From Chitinophagaceae bacterium (GTDB lineage: Bacteria; Bacteroidota; Bacteroidia; Chitinophagales; Chitinophagaceae), in the NCBI GenBank assembly GCA_009996675.1, contig JAACZQ010000007.1, positions 1-64,000 of the forward strand: a DNA stretch of 64,000 nucleotides. The letters are read 5' to 3'. The notes beneath the pieces are model-generated. The model saw only the letters and a program-made list of their open reading frames with translations. It did no database searches and was not told the origin of the DNA. How positions within the stretch are numbered: the stretch's first letter is position 1; each line of letters opens with the position of its first letter. Shown piece by piece: positions 50,651 to 58,246 of this stretch. The translations under genes were made by a program, and so were the position numbers.

Positions 50651-52549
50651 CTACCAGCCTATTCCATAATCCTCTCCGTGGTTACTGCTGCCACCCCAGA
50701 AACTACCGTGTTTGCGGTCGAACCAGATGGCGTTAATAGGACCACTGGTTCTTTCCTCAAAGCTAAGTGTATAGCCCATGGCGCGTAATTCTTTGCGCAC
50801 CCATTCGGGCGTTGATGATTGCAGTAATAAATGCCCGGGGCGTGGTTTGCGGTCTGCTTCCTTATTGCCGCCGAGGGATAACCAGAGTTGGTTTGTATTG
50901 ATATTGGCGGCTTCGGTTGCTTCCTGTACGGTCATACCAAACTCCGCCATGTTCAGGAAAAACTGTAATAGGTTCTGATCCTGTGTATCTCCACCCTGTA
51001 CGGCGAAGGATAACCAGGGTTTTCCGTCTTTCATGGCCAGGGAGGGTGTGAGGGTTACGCGCGGACGTTTACCCGGTGCCACTACATTGAAGGGGTTCTG
51101 TGCCGAGTCTAATACAAAGCTTTGCATACGCTGACTCATGCCCACCCCTGTTTTTCCGGCAATACAGGCGGGTAACCATCCGCCACTGGGGGTGATGCTG
51201 ACGACCCATCCGTCTTTATCGGCTGCTTCCACCGATGTGGTCCCGCGCCAGAGGCGGTCCTGGTACAATGCTTCTGCTTCGCTGTTGAAGGCTGTTTGTC
51301 TGCTATCGTGTGTGGGCATAAAGCCACCGCGTGTACGGCTGGTATCATTGATGGAATATCCGCGGCTTTTCAGGAGTGATAAATAGGGATTTGTTTTTCC
51401 TTCGAAGGGATAGGGGTCACCCGGACCGGCATTGGCATCATTCTTATCGAAACGGATTTGTGCTGCGCGCAATTTGGCATAGTCCTTACTCAACAATCCC
51501 TTGATGGGTGATACCGGTGAAAAAGCCGGGTCGCCATAATAAAAATCGCGGTCGGCAAAACTCAGGTTCATGGCCTGGTAAAGCGTGTGGATATAACGGG
51601 CCGAATTGTAACCCATTGTTTTGAGGTCGAAGTTTTCGAGGATATTGAGGGCTTGCAATAAAACGGGGCCCTGTGTCCATTGCTGGAGTTTATACACATC
51701 AATGCCTTTGTAATTCACGTGTAGTGGTTCTTCTGCTATGGGTTTCCAGTTGGCGAGATCGGCTTTGGTGATCAGGCCACCCTGTTCCTGTACGCCACGC
51801 ACAAATTCATCTGCAATATCTCCTTTGTAGAAGCGGTCGTATGCTGCATATATCGCTTGTTTGCGGTCTTTACCCGATTTGAGTGCCTGCTGTTCTGCTT
51901 CCACCATTTTGCGTAAAGTATTCAGCAGGTCTTCCTGTTTGAATATTTCTCCCGCTTCCGGTGCTTCTCTGCCCGGTCCCGCATGTGTAAGGAATACCTG
52001 TTTGCTGTAGGGCCATTGTTTGATGCGCTCTTTGTTGCGTTCGATACTGTTGGCTGTCTGTGCTTCTATCGGATAACCCGCAGCCAGGTTCATGGCAGGT
52101 GCCAGCACTTCTTTCAGGCTCAGGGTACCATATTCCGCCAGCATGAAACAGAGTCCGCCCGGGGTGCCGGGAGTGGTGGCAGCGAGTGGACCAAACTCGG
52201 GGGGATAATTCATGCCCTTTGCTTTGAAGAATTCCGGTGTGGCGCCAGTGGGGGCTACACCCATGGCATTGATGGCGATTACTTTTTGGGTTCTGGGATT
52301 ATAAATCAGCGCCTGTGTTTCTCCGCCCCAGCTCAATACATCCCACATGGTACAGGTAGCAGCCAGCATGGCACAGGCCGCGTCTACTGCATTGCCTCCC
52401 TGCTGAAATACCATGGATCCGGCAGTAGCAGCCAGCGGTTTCCCGGTAATGGCCATCCAGTTCTTTCCGTGTAAGGGTGGTTTCTGTGTCTGTTGGGCAG
52501 CTACAGTAAGGGTAGTAGCCGCCAGGATGCCGGCCAGCAGTTTTTTCAT
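50651..52549 (-). CDS. exported gamma-glutamyltransferase
   Basis: The protein has 632 residues with signal peptide (MKKLLAGILAATTLTVAAQ). The large subunit starts with KNWMAITGKPLAATAGSMVF. The predicted autocleavage site is at the Thr of WRGTTSVEAADKDGWVVSI, which becomes the catalytic N-terminal nucleophile of the small subunit. GGVQ-like and GKRPRVTLTPSLAMKDGKPW follow. It cleaves glutathione in the periplasm. No neighbour suggests a dedicated pathway. Confidence 0.92.
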   Translation of the reverse strand: MKKLLAGILAATTLTVAAQQTQKPPLHGKNWMAITGKPLAATAGSMVFQQGGNAVDAACAMLAATCTMWDVLSWGGETQALIYNPRTQKVIAINAMGVAPTGATPEFFKAKGMNYPPEFGPLAATTPGTPGGLCFMLAEYGTLSLKEVLAPAMNLAAGYPIEAQTANSIERNKERIKQWPYSKQVFLTHAGPGREAPEAGEIFKQEDLLNTLRKMVEAEQQALKSGKDRKQAIYAAYDRFYKGDIADEFVRGVQEQGGLITKADLANWKPIAEEPLHVNYKGIDVYKLQQWTQGPVLLQALNILENFDLKTMGYNSARYIHTLYQAMNLSFADRDFYYGDPAFSPVSPIKGLLSKDYAKLRAAQIRFDKNDANAGPGDPYPFEGKTNPYLSLLKSRGYSINDTSRTRGGFMPTHDSRQTAFNSEAEALYQDRLWRGTTSVEAADKDGWVVSITPSGGWLPACIAGKTGVGMSQRMQSFVLDSAQNPFNVVAPGKRPRVTLTPSLAMKDGKPWLSFAVQGGDTQDQNLLQFFLNMAEFGMTVQEATEAANINTNQLWLSLGGNKEADRKPRPGHLLLQSSTPEWVRKELRAMGYTLSFEERTSGPINAIWFDRKHGSFWGGSSNHGEDYGIGW

Positions 52550-52644
52550 AGCAATGCTTTAAGGCTAAAGATAATGAGATTGGGGATGCTTTTTCCAACC
52601 GCATCTAATCCCACTGCGGTCATTGGCAAATACCATACAGGGGA

Positions 52645-52863
52645 TTATGCGCCATCGCTGAGTTTATCTTCATCTGTGGTAGGCATATCGGCGGCATCAT
52701 CCATATCCGATTTATCCTCATCGGTTGCCATACGTTGCGTGATGGGGCTTATACCCACTTTGGCATCAAAGGGCTTTACAGCCGCCAGTGTTTGTCCGGC
52801 TCCGGCCTGCTCCGCAGCCGCTCGGCTGGGACTATCCGCTGTTTTTTTACTATAACTATTCAT
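52645..52863 (-). CDS. small disordered hypothetical protein
   Basis: The protein has 72 residues (MNSYSKKTADSPSRAAAEQA). It is hydrophilic and Asp/Ser/Ala-rich with an acidic patch (MATDEDKSDMDDAADMPTTD). I recognise no domain. It is supported mainly by a clean ATG and stop and the lack of any better frame, so it remains uncertain; the plus-strand frame through the same region is less protein-like. Confidence 0.4.
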   Translation of the reverse strand: MNSYSKKTADSPSRAAAEQAGAGQTLAAVKPFDAKVGISPITQRMATDEDKSDMDDAADMPTTDEDKLSDGA

Positions 52864-52917
52864 GGCGGGTATTGGATGGTTTTGCTAAATATAGGTTTTG
52901 TTTTTTATAAATGCAAT

Positions 52918-53220
52918 AGTGAGCGGTGAGTAGTCAGTAGTGAATAGTGAGTAGTGCCTATTTGAGGCACGGGCAAAATCGTGAGGAGTTGATCTACGTA
53001 TACTAAAAAATTCTATATAGGGAATATATGGCTGGAGGATGGGGTTGATATGGACTAACTATGGGGTAACCCTAGAGAATCCTACTGGAATCCCCGGAGA
53101 ATGGTGCGGTTTACCTTAGGTCTGGTATTTAGATACCGTTTAGATGGTGTTTAGGTAGTATAGGGGGAGGGTTTAAAAGGTTAACCGATTACTCACTACT
53201 GACTACTCACTATTCACTCA
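52918..53220. repeat. dispersed intergenic element, copy B, with inverted ends
   Basis: The left end has GTGAGTAGTCAGTAGTGA near 52926 and the right end (near 53193) its complement TCACTACTGACTACTCAC, giving an 18-base inverted terminal match about 270 bases apart. The interior is low-complexity and has no frame. It shares ACTGGAATCCCC-like words with 8930-8950. The right end overlaps the 3' end of the zinc-ribbon gene. The rest of 52864-53209 holds no gene. Confidence 0.55.
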
Positions 53221-53662
53221 GTTTATTCCTGAGTTTTTGTATGAGTTTGAGCAGGGGCTGGCGGTTGGTGGCTACTTGTATGTATTTGGGTAGTTTTTCC
53301 ACCAGGGTATAACCGGTGCGGCCTTTGTTTTCCCGGATACCGGAGCCTATGTATTGCTCCATATAATCGAGATGGGCTTCATTGAGTGCGAAAAAGACTT
53401 CGTTTTTAAAGGGTGCCTGGTACCAGAGTTGCGCCCCGAAATAGCCATGTGCGGCCATGATCATTTTTCCTCCTTTGGTGCCGGGGATGAGTATGCTGGC
53501 TGTTTTGTTGTACCCGCATGCCGTACAGAGCAGTCGTGCAGTAGCTTCCGTGGTATTGCGGGTGGCGATGGCTTTTTTTGCACAGGCGGGGCAGACTACT
53601 GCGACTTCATCATCAAAATCCCGCCATATTTTCTGTTCGTCGGTGAATTTGGGGAGCGACAT
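53210..53662 (-). CDS. zinc-ribbon protein of unknown function
   Basis: The protein has 150 residues. Residues 20-55 have two CxxC pairs (VVCPACAKK and LLCTACGY), a TFIIB-like zinc ribbon. The C-terminal part has aromatic and basic residues (AHGYFGAQLWYQAPFKNEVF, LVEKLPKYIQVATNRQPLLK) and resembles an unclassified Bacteroidota protein. A nucleic-acid or protein-binding role is possible. The end of the gene overlaps the dispersed repeat copy B. Confidence 0.75.
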   Translation of the reverse strand: MSLPKFTDEQKIWRDFDDEVAVVCPACAKKAIATRNTTEATARLLCTACGYNKTASILIPGTKGGKMIMAAHGYFGAQLWYQAPFKNEVFFALNEAHLDYMEQYIGSGIRENKGRTGYTLVEKLPKYIQVATNRQPLLKLIQKLRNKLSE

Positions 53663-53779
53663 GGGTCGAATATCCTAATAAGTTCACAGACCTCAAAGAA
53701 TGGGTATGGGATTGTTCTTCAGCTATATGTATGCTGAATTTTAGTGCTTCCGCTTTGCTCTTTGCTGAAAATCGGGTTA

Positions 53780-54787
53780 TCAGCCAATTAATCCGGCGGC
53801 TTTACTGATTTCCAGCATCCGGTCGATTGGTTTCTTCGCAGCGAGGCGCAGGTCTTCGTCCATCAGGATCTCCGGTTGCTCGTACTGCATACAGAGGTAG
53901 AGTTTTTCCAGTGTATTCAGTTTCATGTGCGGACAATCGTTGCAGGCGCAGTTATTGTTGGGGGGTGCGGGAATAAAGGTTTTTTCGGGGCTGGACAGCT
54001 GCATCTGGTGCAGGATTCCGGTTTCGGTAGCCACAATGTACTCGGTAGCGCTATCGGTTTGTGAATATTTAAGCAGCTGGGTGGTACTACCAATATAATC
54101 GGCCACGGCCAGTACAGCGTCTTCACATTCGGGGTGTGCAATTACTTTGGCCCGCGGATGGCGGATTTTGAGTTTGGTTATTTTTTCGAGGCTGAATATC
54201 TCATGTACCATACAGGCACCGTTCCAGAGCAGCATATTGCGTCCGGTTTTCTTGTTCAGCCAGGCACCCAGGTTTTTATCGGGCGCGAAGATGATGGGTT
54301 GATCGGCGGGTATGCTTTCGATGATTTTTTCGGCATTACTGCTGGTGCAAATAATATCGGAGAGGGCTTTGATATCAGCTGTACAGTTGATATAGGACAC
54401 CACCAGGTGATCGGGGTGTTTTTCTTTGAATGCCCGGAACAAGGGGGCGGGGGCACTATCGGCCAGTGAGCAACCTGCTTTCAGGTCCGGTAACAACACT
54501 TTTTTCCCGGGATTCAGAATTTTGGCTGTTTCGGCCATGAAGTGAACGCCGGCAAATACAATGATATCTGCATTGGTTTCCCGGGCTTTCTGGGCCAGGC
54601 CCAGGCTATCACCGATATAGTCGGCCACATCCTGTATATCCGGCTCCTGGTAATAGTGGGCCAGCAGGATGGTATTTTTTTCTTTTTTCAACCTTTCTAT
54701 CTCAGCAAACAAATCCAGCTCCGCATCCAGTTCAAGATCCAGAAACCCTTTTTGTTGTAAACCCGCCATCGCAGTTTGAATGTTCAT
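53780..54787 (-). CDS. nadA: quinolinate synthase
   Basis: The protein has 335 residues. The [4Fe-4S] ligands are the Cys residues in [29 protein letters not shown] and [14 protein letters not shown]. It also shows [20 protein letters not shown]. It condenses iminoaspartate with dihydroxyacetone phosphate to make quinolinate in NAD biosynthesis. No nadB or nadC is adjacent. The gene begins at the left border of the candidate replication-origin region. Confidence 0.97.
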   Translation of the reverse strand: MNIQTAMAGLQQKGFLDLELDAELDLFAEIERLKKEKNTILLAHYYQEPDIQDVADYIGDSLGLAQKARETNADIIVFAGVHFMAETAKILNPGKKVLLPDLKAGCSLADSAPAPLFRAFKEKHPDHLVVSYINCTADIKALSDIICTSSNAEKIIESIPADQPIIFAPDKNLGAWLNKKTGRNMLLWNGACMVHEIFSLEKITKLKIRHPRAKVIAHPECEDAVLAVADYIGSTTQLLKYSQTDSATEYIVATETGILHQMQLSSPEKTFIPAPPNNNCACNDCPHMKLNTLEKLYLCMQYEQPEILMDEDLRLAAKKPIDRMLEISKAAGLIG

Positions 54788-55384
54788 AACCCCTGTAATA
54801 TTATTTAATAATACTTATTTATTTAAAAGCCTTATTACTATTACGGCTGTGGATATCGGGATAACTTACTTATCCCCAGAGAGCAAAGGTAAACTGTACA
54901 GCTGTATACAGGCTAATTAACATTTTAATCCACAGCTATTTTATTGTTATAACTTGGTTTCCGCTGTCTTGTTCACAGCCGTGGATAAGGAAACACACAT
55001 AACCTGTTTTTAGCAATTCACATTTCCCGCACTGTTGGTTAACAGGGATGAATTGGGGAGTATTTTCCCGGTTCTGCCCCCAACTGCCCTTTAGGCCCCT
55101 TTTTGTTCGACCTGTTTCCACAATCGGTAGGAAAGAAACCGGGGTTTATCCCCAGCATCTGATCCTTTTCCACAGGGTATTGTGGATTTCAGTTGGACCG
55201 GAAACCGAACAATTTTTGAAAATTGTCCGGATCGCGGATTTTACGTTTTCTGAAGCTATTGTATTTATTATGCCCGGATGGGTTTTCCACAATTTGTTCA
55301 AATGCTTTAAACCCCTATTTTTGCCTCCCGCCGCAGGGCGGTTTCTTGTATTATTATATATACTATTACCAATCAATTTCTTTT
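54788..55384. other. candidate replication origin (oriC) region
   Basis: The 597-bp gap has an AT-rich block at 54790-54845. DnaA-box-like nonamers include ATATCCACA (complement, near 54847), TTATCCCCA (near 54870 and 55147), TAATCCACA (near 54927), TTATCCACG (complement, near 54980), GTTTCCACA (near 55117) and TTTTCCACA (near 55167 and 55284). The two TTTTCCACA match TTWTNCACA exactly. Genes to the left point left and the first two genes to the right point right. Hand counts of a few lines showed no clear GC-skew switch, so this is tentative. The frames in this gap are shadows. Confidence 0.45.
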
Positions 55385-57472
55385 ATGTCTGTCATTCAAA
55401 GAATTCGTGACAAAGGTGCCTGGATTGTTTTTGCCATTATTGCCCTGGCTCTGATTGCTTTTATCCTGCAGGATGGTGTAGGCCGTGGCGGTAGCATGTT
55501 CTCCAACACTACCGTACTGGGTAAAGTTAATGGTCAAAAAATTGAGCGCGCCAGTTTTGAAGAAGACCTGGCCATGCAGGAACGTATGTATGGTGCGCAA
55601 GGTGTTCAACGTGAGCAACTGATGGGTTCTTTGTGGAACCAGGAAGTAGAGAAGCGCGTATTACACCAGGAGTATGATAAACTGGGTCTTACTGTTACCG
55701 GTAAGGAACTCAGTGATATCCTGTTTGGTATGAATTCTCCCCTGCGTCAGGAATTTACAGACCCCAATACCGGTGAATTTAAAGTGAATGATGCCAAGCA
55801 GGCTTTTGCGCAGATTAAAAAGAGTAAGAATGCGGAGCAGCTGGCCATGATCAATAAAATTTACATTGATCCCGCTGTTGAACAGACCCTGCGTAATAAA
55901 TACCTGACTTTATTACAACAGTCCAGCTATATCCCCAAATGGATGATTGAAAAGCAGCAGGCTGATAATAACGCGATCGCGAATATCTCTTATGTATATG
56001 TGCCCTACAGCAGTGTTTCCGACAGCAGTGTGAAAGTATCGGATGATGATATCAATGCTTATGTGAAGAAACACAGTGTTGAGTTTCAGAAAGAAGAGGA
56101 AACCCGCTCCATGGCTTATGTAACTTTCAGTGCAGCTCCCAGTGCCAGTGATTCCGCTGCAGTGCTGAACCAGGTACAGGCCCTGCGCAGTGAGTTTGCT
56201 GCTGCTACCGATAATGCCGCTTTCCTGAATCGTGTGGGTAGTGATGTGGCTTTCTACGACAGCTATTTCAGCAAAAGCCGTATGCAGGTTCCCAATAAGG
56301 ATTCTATTGTGAAAACACCGGTGGGTGGTTTGTATGGTCCTTATGTGGATGGCACCAATTTCACCATTGCTAAAATGGTGGGTATTAAGAACTGGCCCGA
56401 CAGCGCCCGCGTTCGTCATATCCTGGTGGCTACTTTTAACCCCCAGACCAACCAGGTGATCCGTCCAGATTCTACCGGTAAGAAACTGATCGACAGTATT
56501 GAAACGGCTATAAAAGGCGGTGCTAATTTTGACGCCCTGGTTAAAAAATATTCAGATGATCCCGGCAGCAAAGAAAAAGCCGGTGTATTGGAATTCTTCC
56601 CCCAGGGTCAGATGGTTGCTGCGTTTAATGAGTTTTGTTTTGATAAACCCGCCGGTAGCAAGGGTGTGGTGAAAACCGAATACGGTTACCATTATATTGA
56701 AATTCTGGGTCAGAAAAATTTCAACCCTGCTTATAAAATTGCTTATCTCTCCAAACCAATTGTAGCCAGCCCCGAAACGGAAAGTGCCGCTAATACCGCC
56801 GCTTCTCAGTTTGCTGCCAACAGTCAGAACCGCAAGGATTTTGATGCGAATGCAGTTAAAGCTGGTCGCCAGGTTACCATTGCTTCTGATGTAAAACAAA
56901 ACGATTTCAGTGTTAATGGTATTGGTTCTTCCCGTCAGCTTGTTCGTTGGTTGTATGAGCACAAGCCCGGTACCGTTTCTGAACCTACTGCCATTGGTGA
57001 TCAGTATATTGTTGCACTGGTAACAGGTATTAATAAGGCCGGTACCATGACTGCAGCCGAAGCCCGTCCCATGGTAGAAGGTATTGTGCGGAATGAAAAG
57101 AAAGCCAAGCAATTGCTGGAGAAATTCAAAGGCAATACCCTGGAAGCCCTGAGTACGGCTACCGGTGCTCCGGTGCTGCGTGCAGATAGTCTGAGTTTTG
57201 CTGCGCCTTTTGTACCCGGACTGGGTAGTGAGCCCCGCATGGTTGGTGCTGCATTCAACAAATCACTGACTGGCAAGGTAAGTGATCCCATTGCCGGTAC
57301 TTCTGGTGTTTTTGCGGTGAAAGTAGAATCTGTTGGTGCCAAAGCCGGTTTGCTGGATGGTGAATCTGTTAAGCAAGGCCTGTTGCAGGGTAGCCGGGTA
57401 GCTGTTTTCCGCGGCGTTGATGCGTTGCGCAGAGCAGCCAATATTAAGGACTACCGCTTCAAGTTCTATTAG
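55385..57472 (+). CDS. PpiD/SurA-like membrane-anchored peptidyl-prolyl isomerase
   Basis: The protein has 695 residues from ATG 55385 (MSVIQRIRDKGAWIVFAIIA). The long upstream frame to 55223 is not used. It has a single N-terminal anchor (AWIVFAIIALALIAFILQDG), a SurA-N-like domain (residues 35-170) and a parvulin domain near 335-435 (RVRHILVATFNPQTNQVI, FDALVKKYSDDPGSKEKAGV). A second, divergent parvulin-like region may follow. It folds outer-membrane proteins in the periplasm. It is the first gene to the right of the candidate origin and ends in a strong terminator. Confidence 0.88.
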   Translation: MSVIQRIRDKGAWIVFAIIALALIAFILQDGVGRGGSMFSNTTVLGKVNGQKIERASFEEDLAMQERMYGAQGVQREQLMGSLWNQEVEKRVLHQEYDKLGLTVTGKELSDILFGMNSPLRQEFTDPNTGEFKVNDAKQAFAQIKKSKNAEQLAMINKIYIDPAVEQTLRNKYLTLLQQSSYIPKWMIEKQQADNNAIANISYVYVPYSSVSDSSVKVSDDDINAYVKKHSVEFQKEEETRSMAYVTFSAAPSASDSAAVLNQVQALRSEFAAATDNAAFLNRVGSDVAFYDSYFSKSRMQVPNKDSIVKTPVGGLYGPYVDGTNFTIAKMVGIKNWPDSARVRHILVATFNPQTNQVIRPDSTGKKLIDSIETAIKGGANFDALVKKYSDDPGSKEKAGVLEFFPQGQMVAAFNEFCFDKPAGSKGVVKTEYGYHYIEILGQKNFNPAYKIAYLSKPIVASPETESAANTAASQFAANSQNRKDFDANAVKAGRQVTIASDVKQNDFSVNGIGSSRQLVRWLYEHKPGTVSEPTAIGDQYIVALVTGINKAGTMTAAEARPMVEGIVRNEKKAKQLLEKFKGNTLEALSTATGAPVLRADSLSFAAPFVPGLGSEPRMVGAAFNKSLTGKVSDPIAGTSGVFAVKVESVGAKAGLLDGESVKQGLLQGSRVAVFRGVDALRRAANIKDYRFKFY

Positions 57473-57492
57473 TAGTTACCTGTAAATAATTC

Positions 57493-57519
57493 AAAACCCA
57501 CTGATTTTCAGTGGGTTTT
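57493..57519 (+). terminator. rho-independent terminator of the foldase gene
   Basis: AAAACCCACTGA (57493-57504) pairs perfectly with TCAGTGGGTTTT (57508-57519) around TTT and is followed by TTTGTTTT. It lies 20 bases after the stop at 57472. Confidence 0.88.
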
Positions 57520-57559
57520 TTGTTTTCGGATACCGAAAATGGGAAAGCGCCGGATTTGG

Positions 57560-57567
57560 TAATTTTG
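57560..57567 (+). promoter_or_regulatory. promoter -7 box of the DUF2480 gene (TAATTTTG)
   Basis: It matches TAnnTTTG and lies 22 bases before ATG 57590, implying a short leader. The -33 box was not resolved. Confidence 0.45.
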
Positions 57568-57589
57568 TGTATTCTTAATTTTCTCCTGT

Positions 57590-58102
57590 ATGGCCGAACT
57601 CTTTGTTAATAAGGTTGCTGAAAGCGGACTGATTACCCTGGACCTGGAAAAATATATGTCCCAACAGCCCAGGAAAGTTTTTGATCTGAAGGACCATTTA
57701 TTCATGGGCCTCATTTTGAAAGAAAAAGATTTCCGGGCTGCCCTGCTTCAGATCAACTGGAATGACTATAAAGATTGTGATGTAGCAATTACCTGCTCGG
57801 CTGATGCTATTATTCCTATGTGGGCATATATGCTTGTGGCCAGTTACCTGGAACCCGTTGCACATGCCGTTGTTTTTGGAACAGAAGAGCAATTAGTGAA
57901 AACACAATTGTTGAAAAACCTGGATGCCATTAATCCGGCTGATTTCGAGAACCAGCGCGTGGTGGTGAAGGGTTGTGGTGAAGTTGCTATTCCGGAAGAA
58001 GCCTATGTAAGTGTTACCCATAAACTACGGGGTGTGGCCAAAAGCATTATGTACGGCGAACCCTGCAGTACGGTGCCTATCTATAAAAAGAAAGCCAATT
58101 AA
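57590..58102 (+). CDS. DUF2480 family protein
   Basis: The protein has 170 residues. It matches the DUF2480 family of Bacteroidota in length and sequence feel (SGLITLDLEKYMSQQPRKVF, DLKDHLFMGLILKEKDFRAA, CSADAIIPMWAYMLVASYLE). Function unknown; it is soluble and conserved. It is transcribed towards the S9 peptidase gene, and the intervening 145 bases carry repeat copy C and a perfect hairpin. Confidence 0.85.
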   Translation: MAELFVNKVAESGLITLDLEKYMSQQPRKVFDLKDHLFMGLILKEKDFRAALLQINWNDYKDCDVAITCSADAIIPMWAYMLVASYLEPVAHAVVFGTEEQLVKTQLLKNLDAINPADFENQRVVVKGCGEVAIPEEAYVSVTHKLRGVAKSIMYGEPCSTVPIYKKKAN

Positions 58103-58106
58103 TGTT

Positions 58107-58181
58107 TGAATTTTTGATTTTTGATTGAATATAGTGAGCAGTGAGTAAGGGGGGTGTCTAAACTAAGCACTGATTAATAAA
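58107..58181 (+). repeat. dispersed intergenic element, copy C
   Basis: TTTGAATTTTTGATTTTTGA is followed by TTGAATATAGTGAGCAGTGA and GTAAGG. The order TTTTTGATT-like run, then GATTGAnnAnAGTGAGCAGT, is the same as in copy A at 9037-9155. Confidence 0.6.
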
Positions 58182-58227
58182 TGATCTTTGATTTCCTGAC
58201 TTAATAAAATCAGGAAATCAAAGATCA
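58182..58227. terminator. perfect 18-base inverted repeat between convergent genes
   Basis: TGATCTTTGATTTCCTGA (58182-58199) is exactly complementary to TCAGGAAATCAAAGATCA (58210-58227) around a 10-base loop. It is low in GC for a strong terminator, but its position between the convergent DUF2480 and S9 peptidase genes suits a bidirectional terminator. It could also be the end of a small repeat element. Confidence 0.55.
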
Positions 58228-58246
58228 AAAATTCAAAAAATCTAAA

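Noticed and set aside
52493..52855. Plus-strand frame of 120 codons overlapping the small acidic protein
   Set aside because: It overlaps the end of the gamma-glutamyltransferase gene antisense and has the look of a shadow frame.
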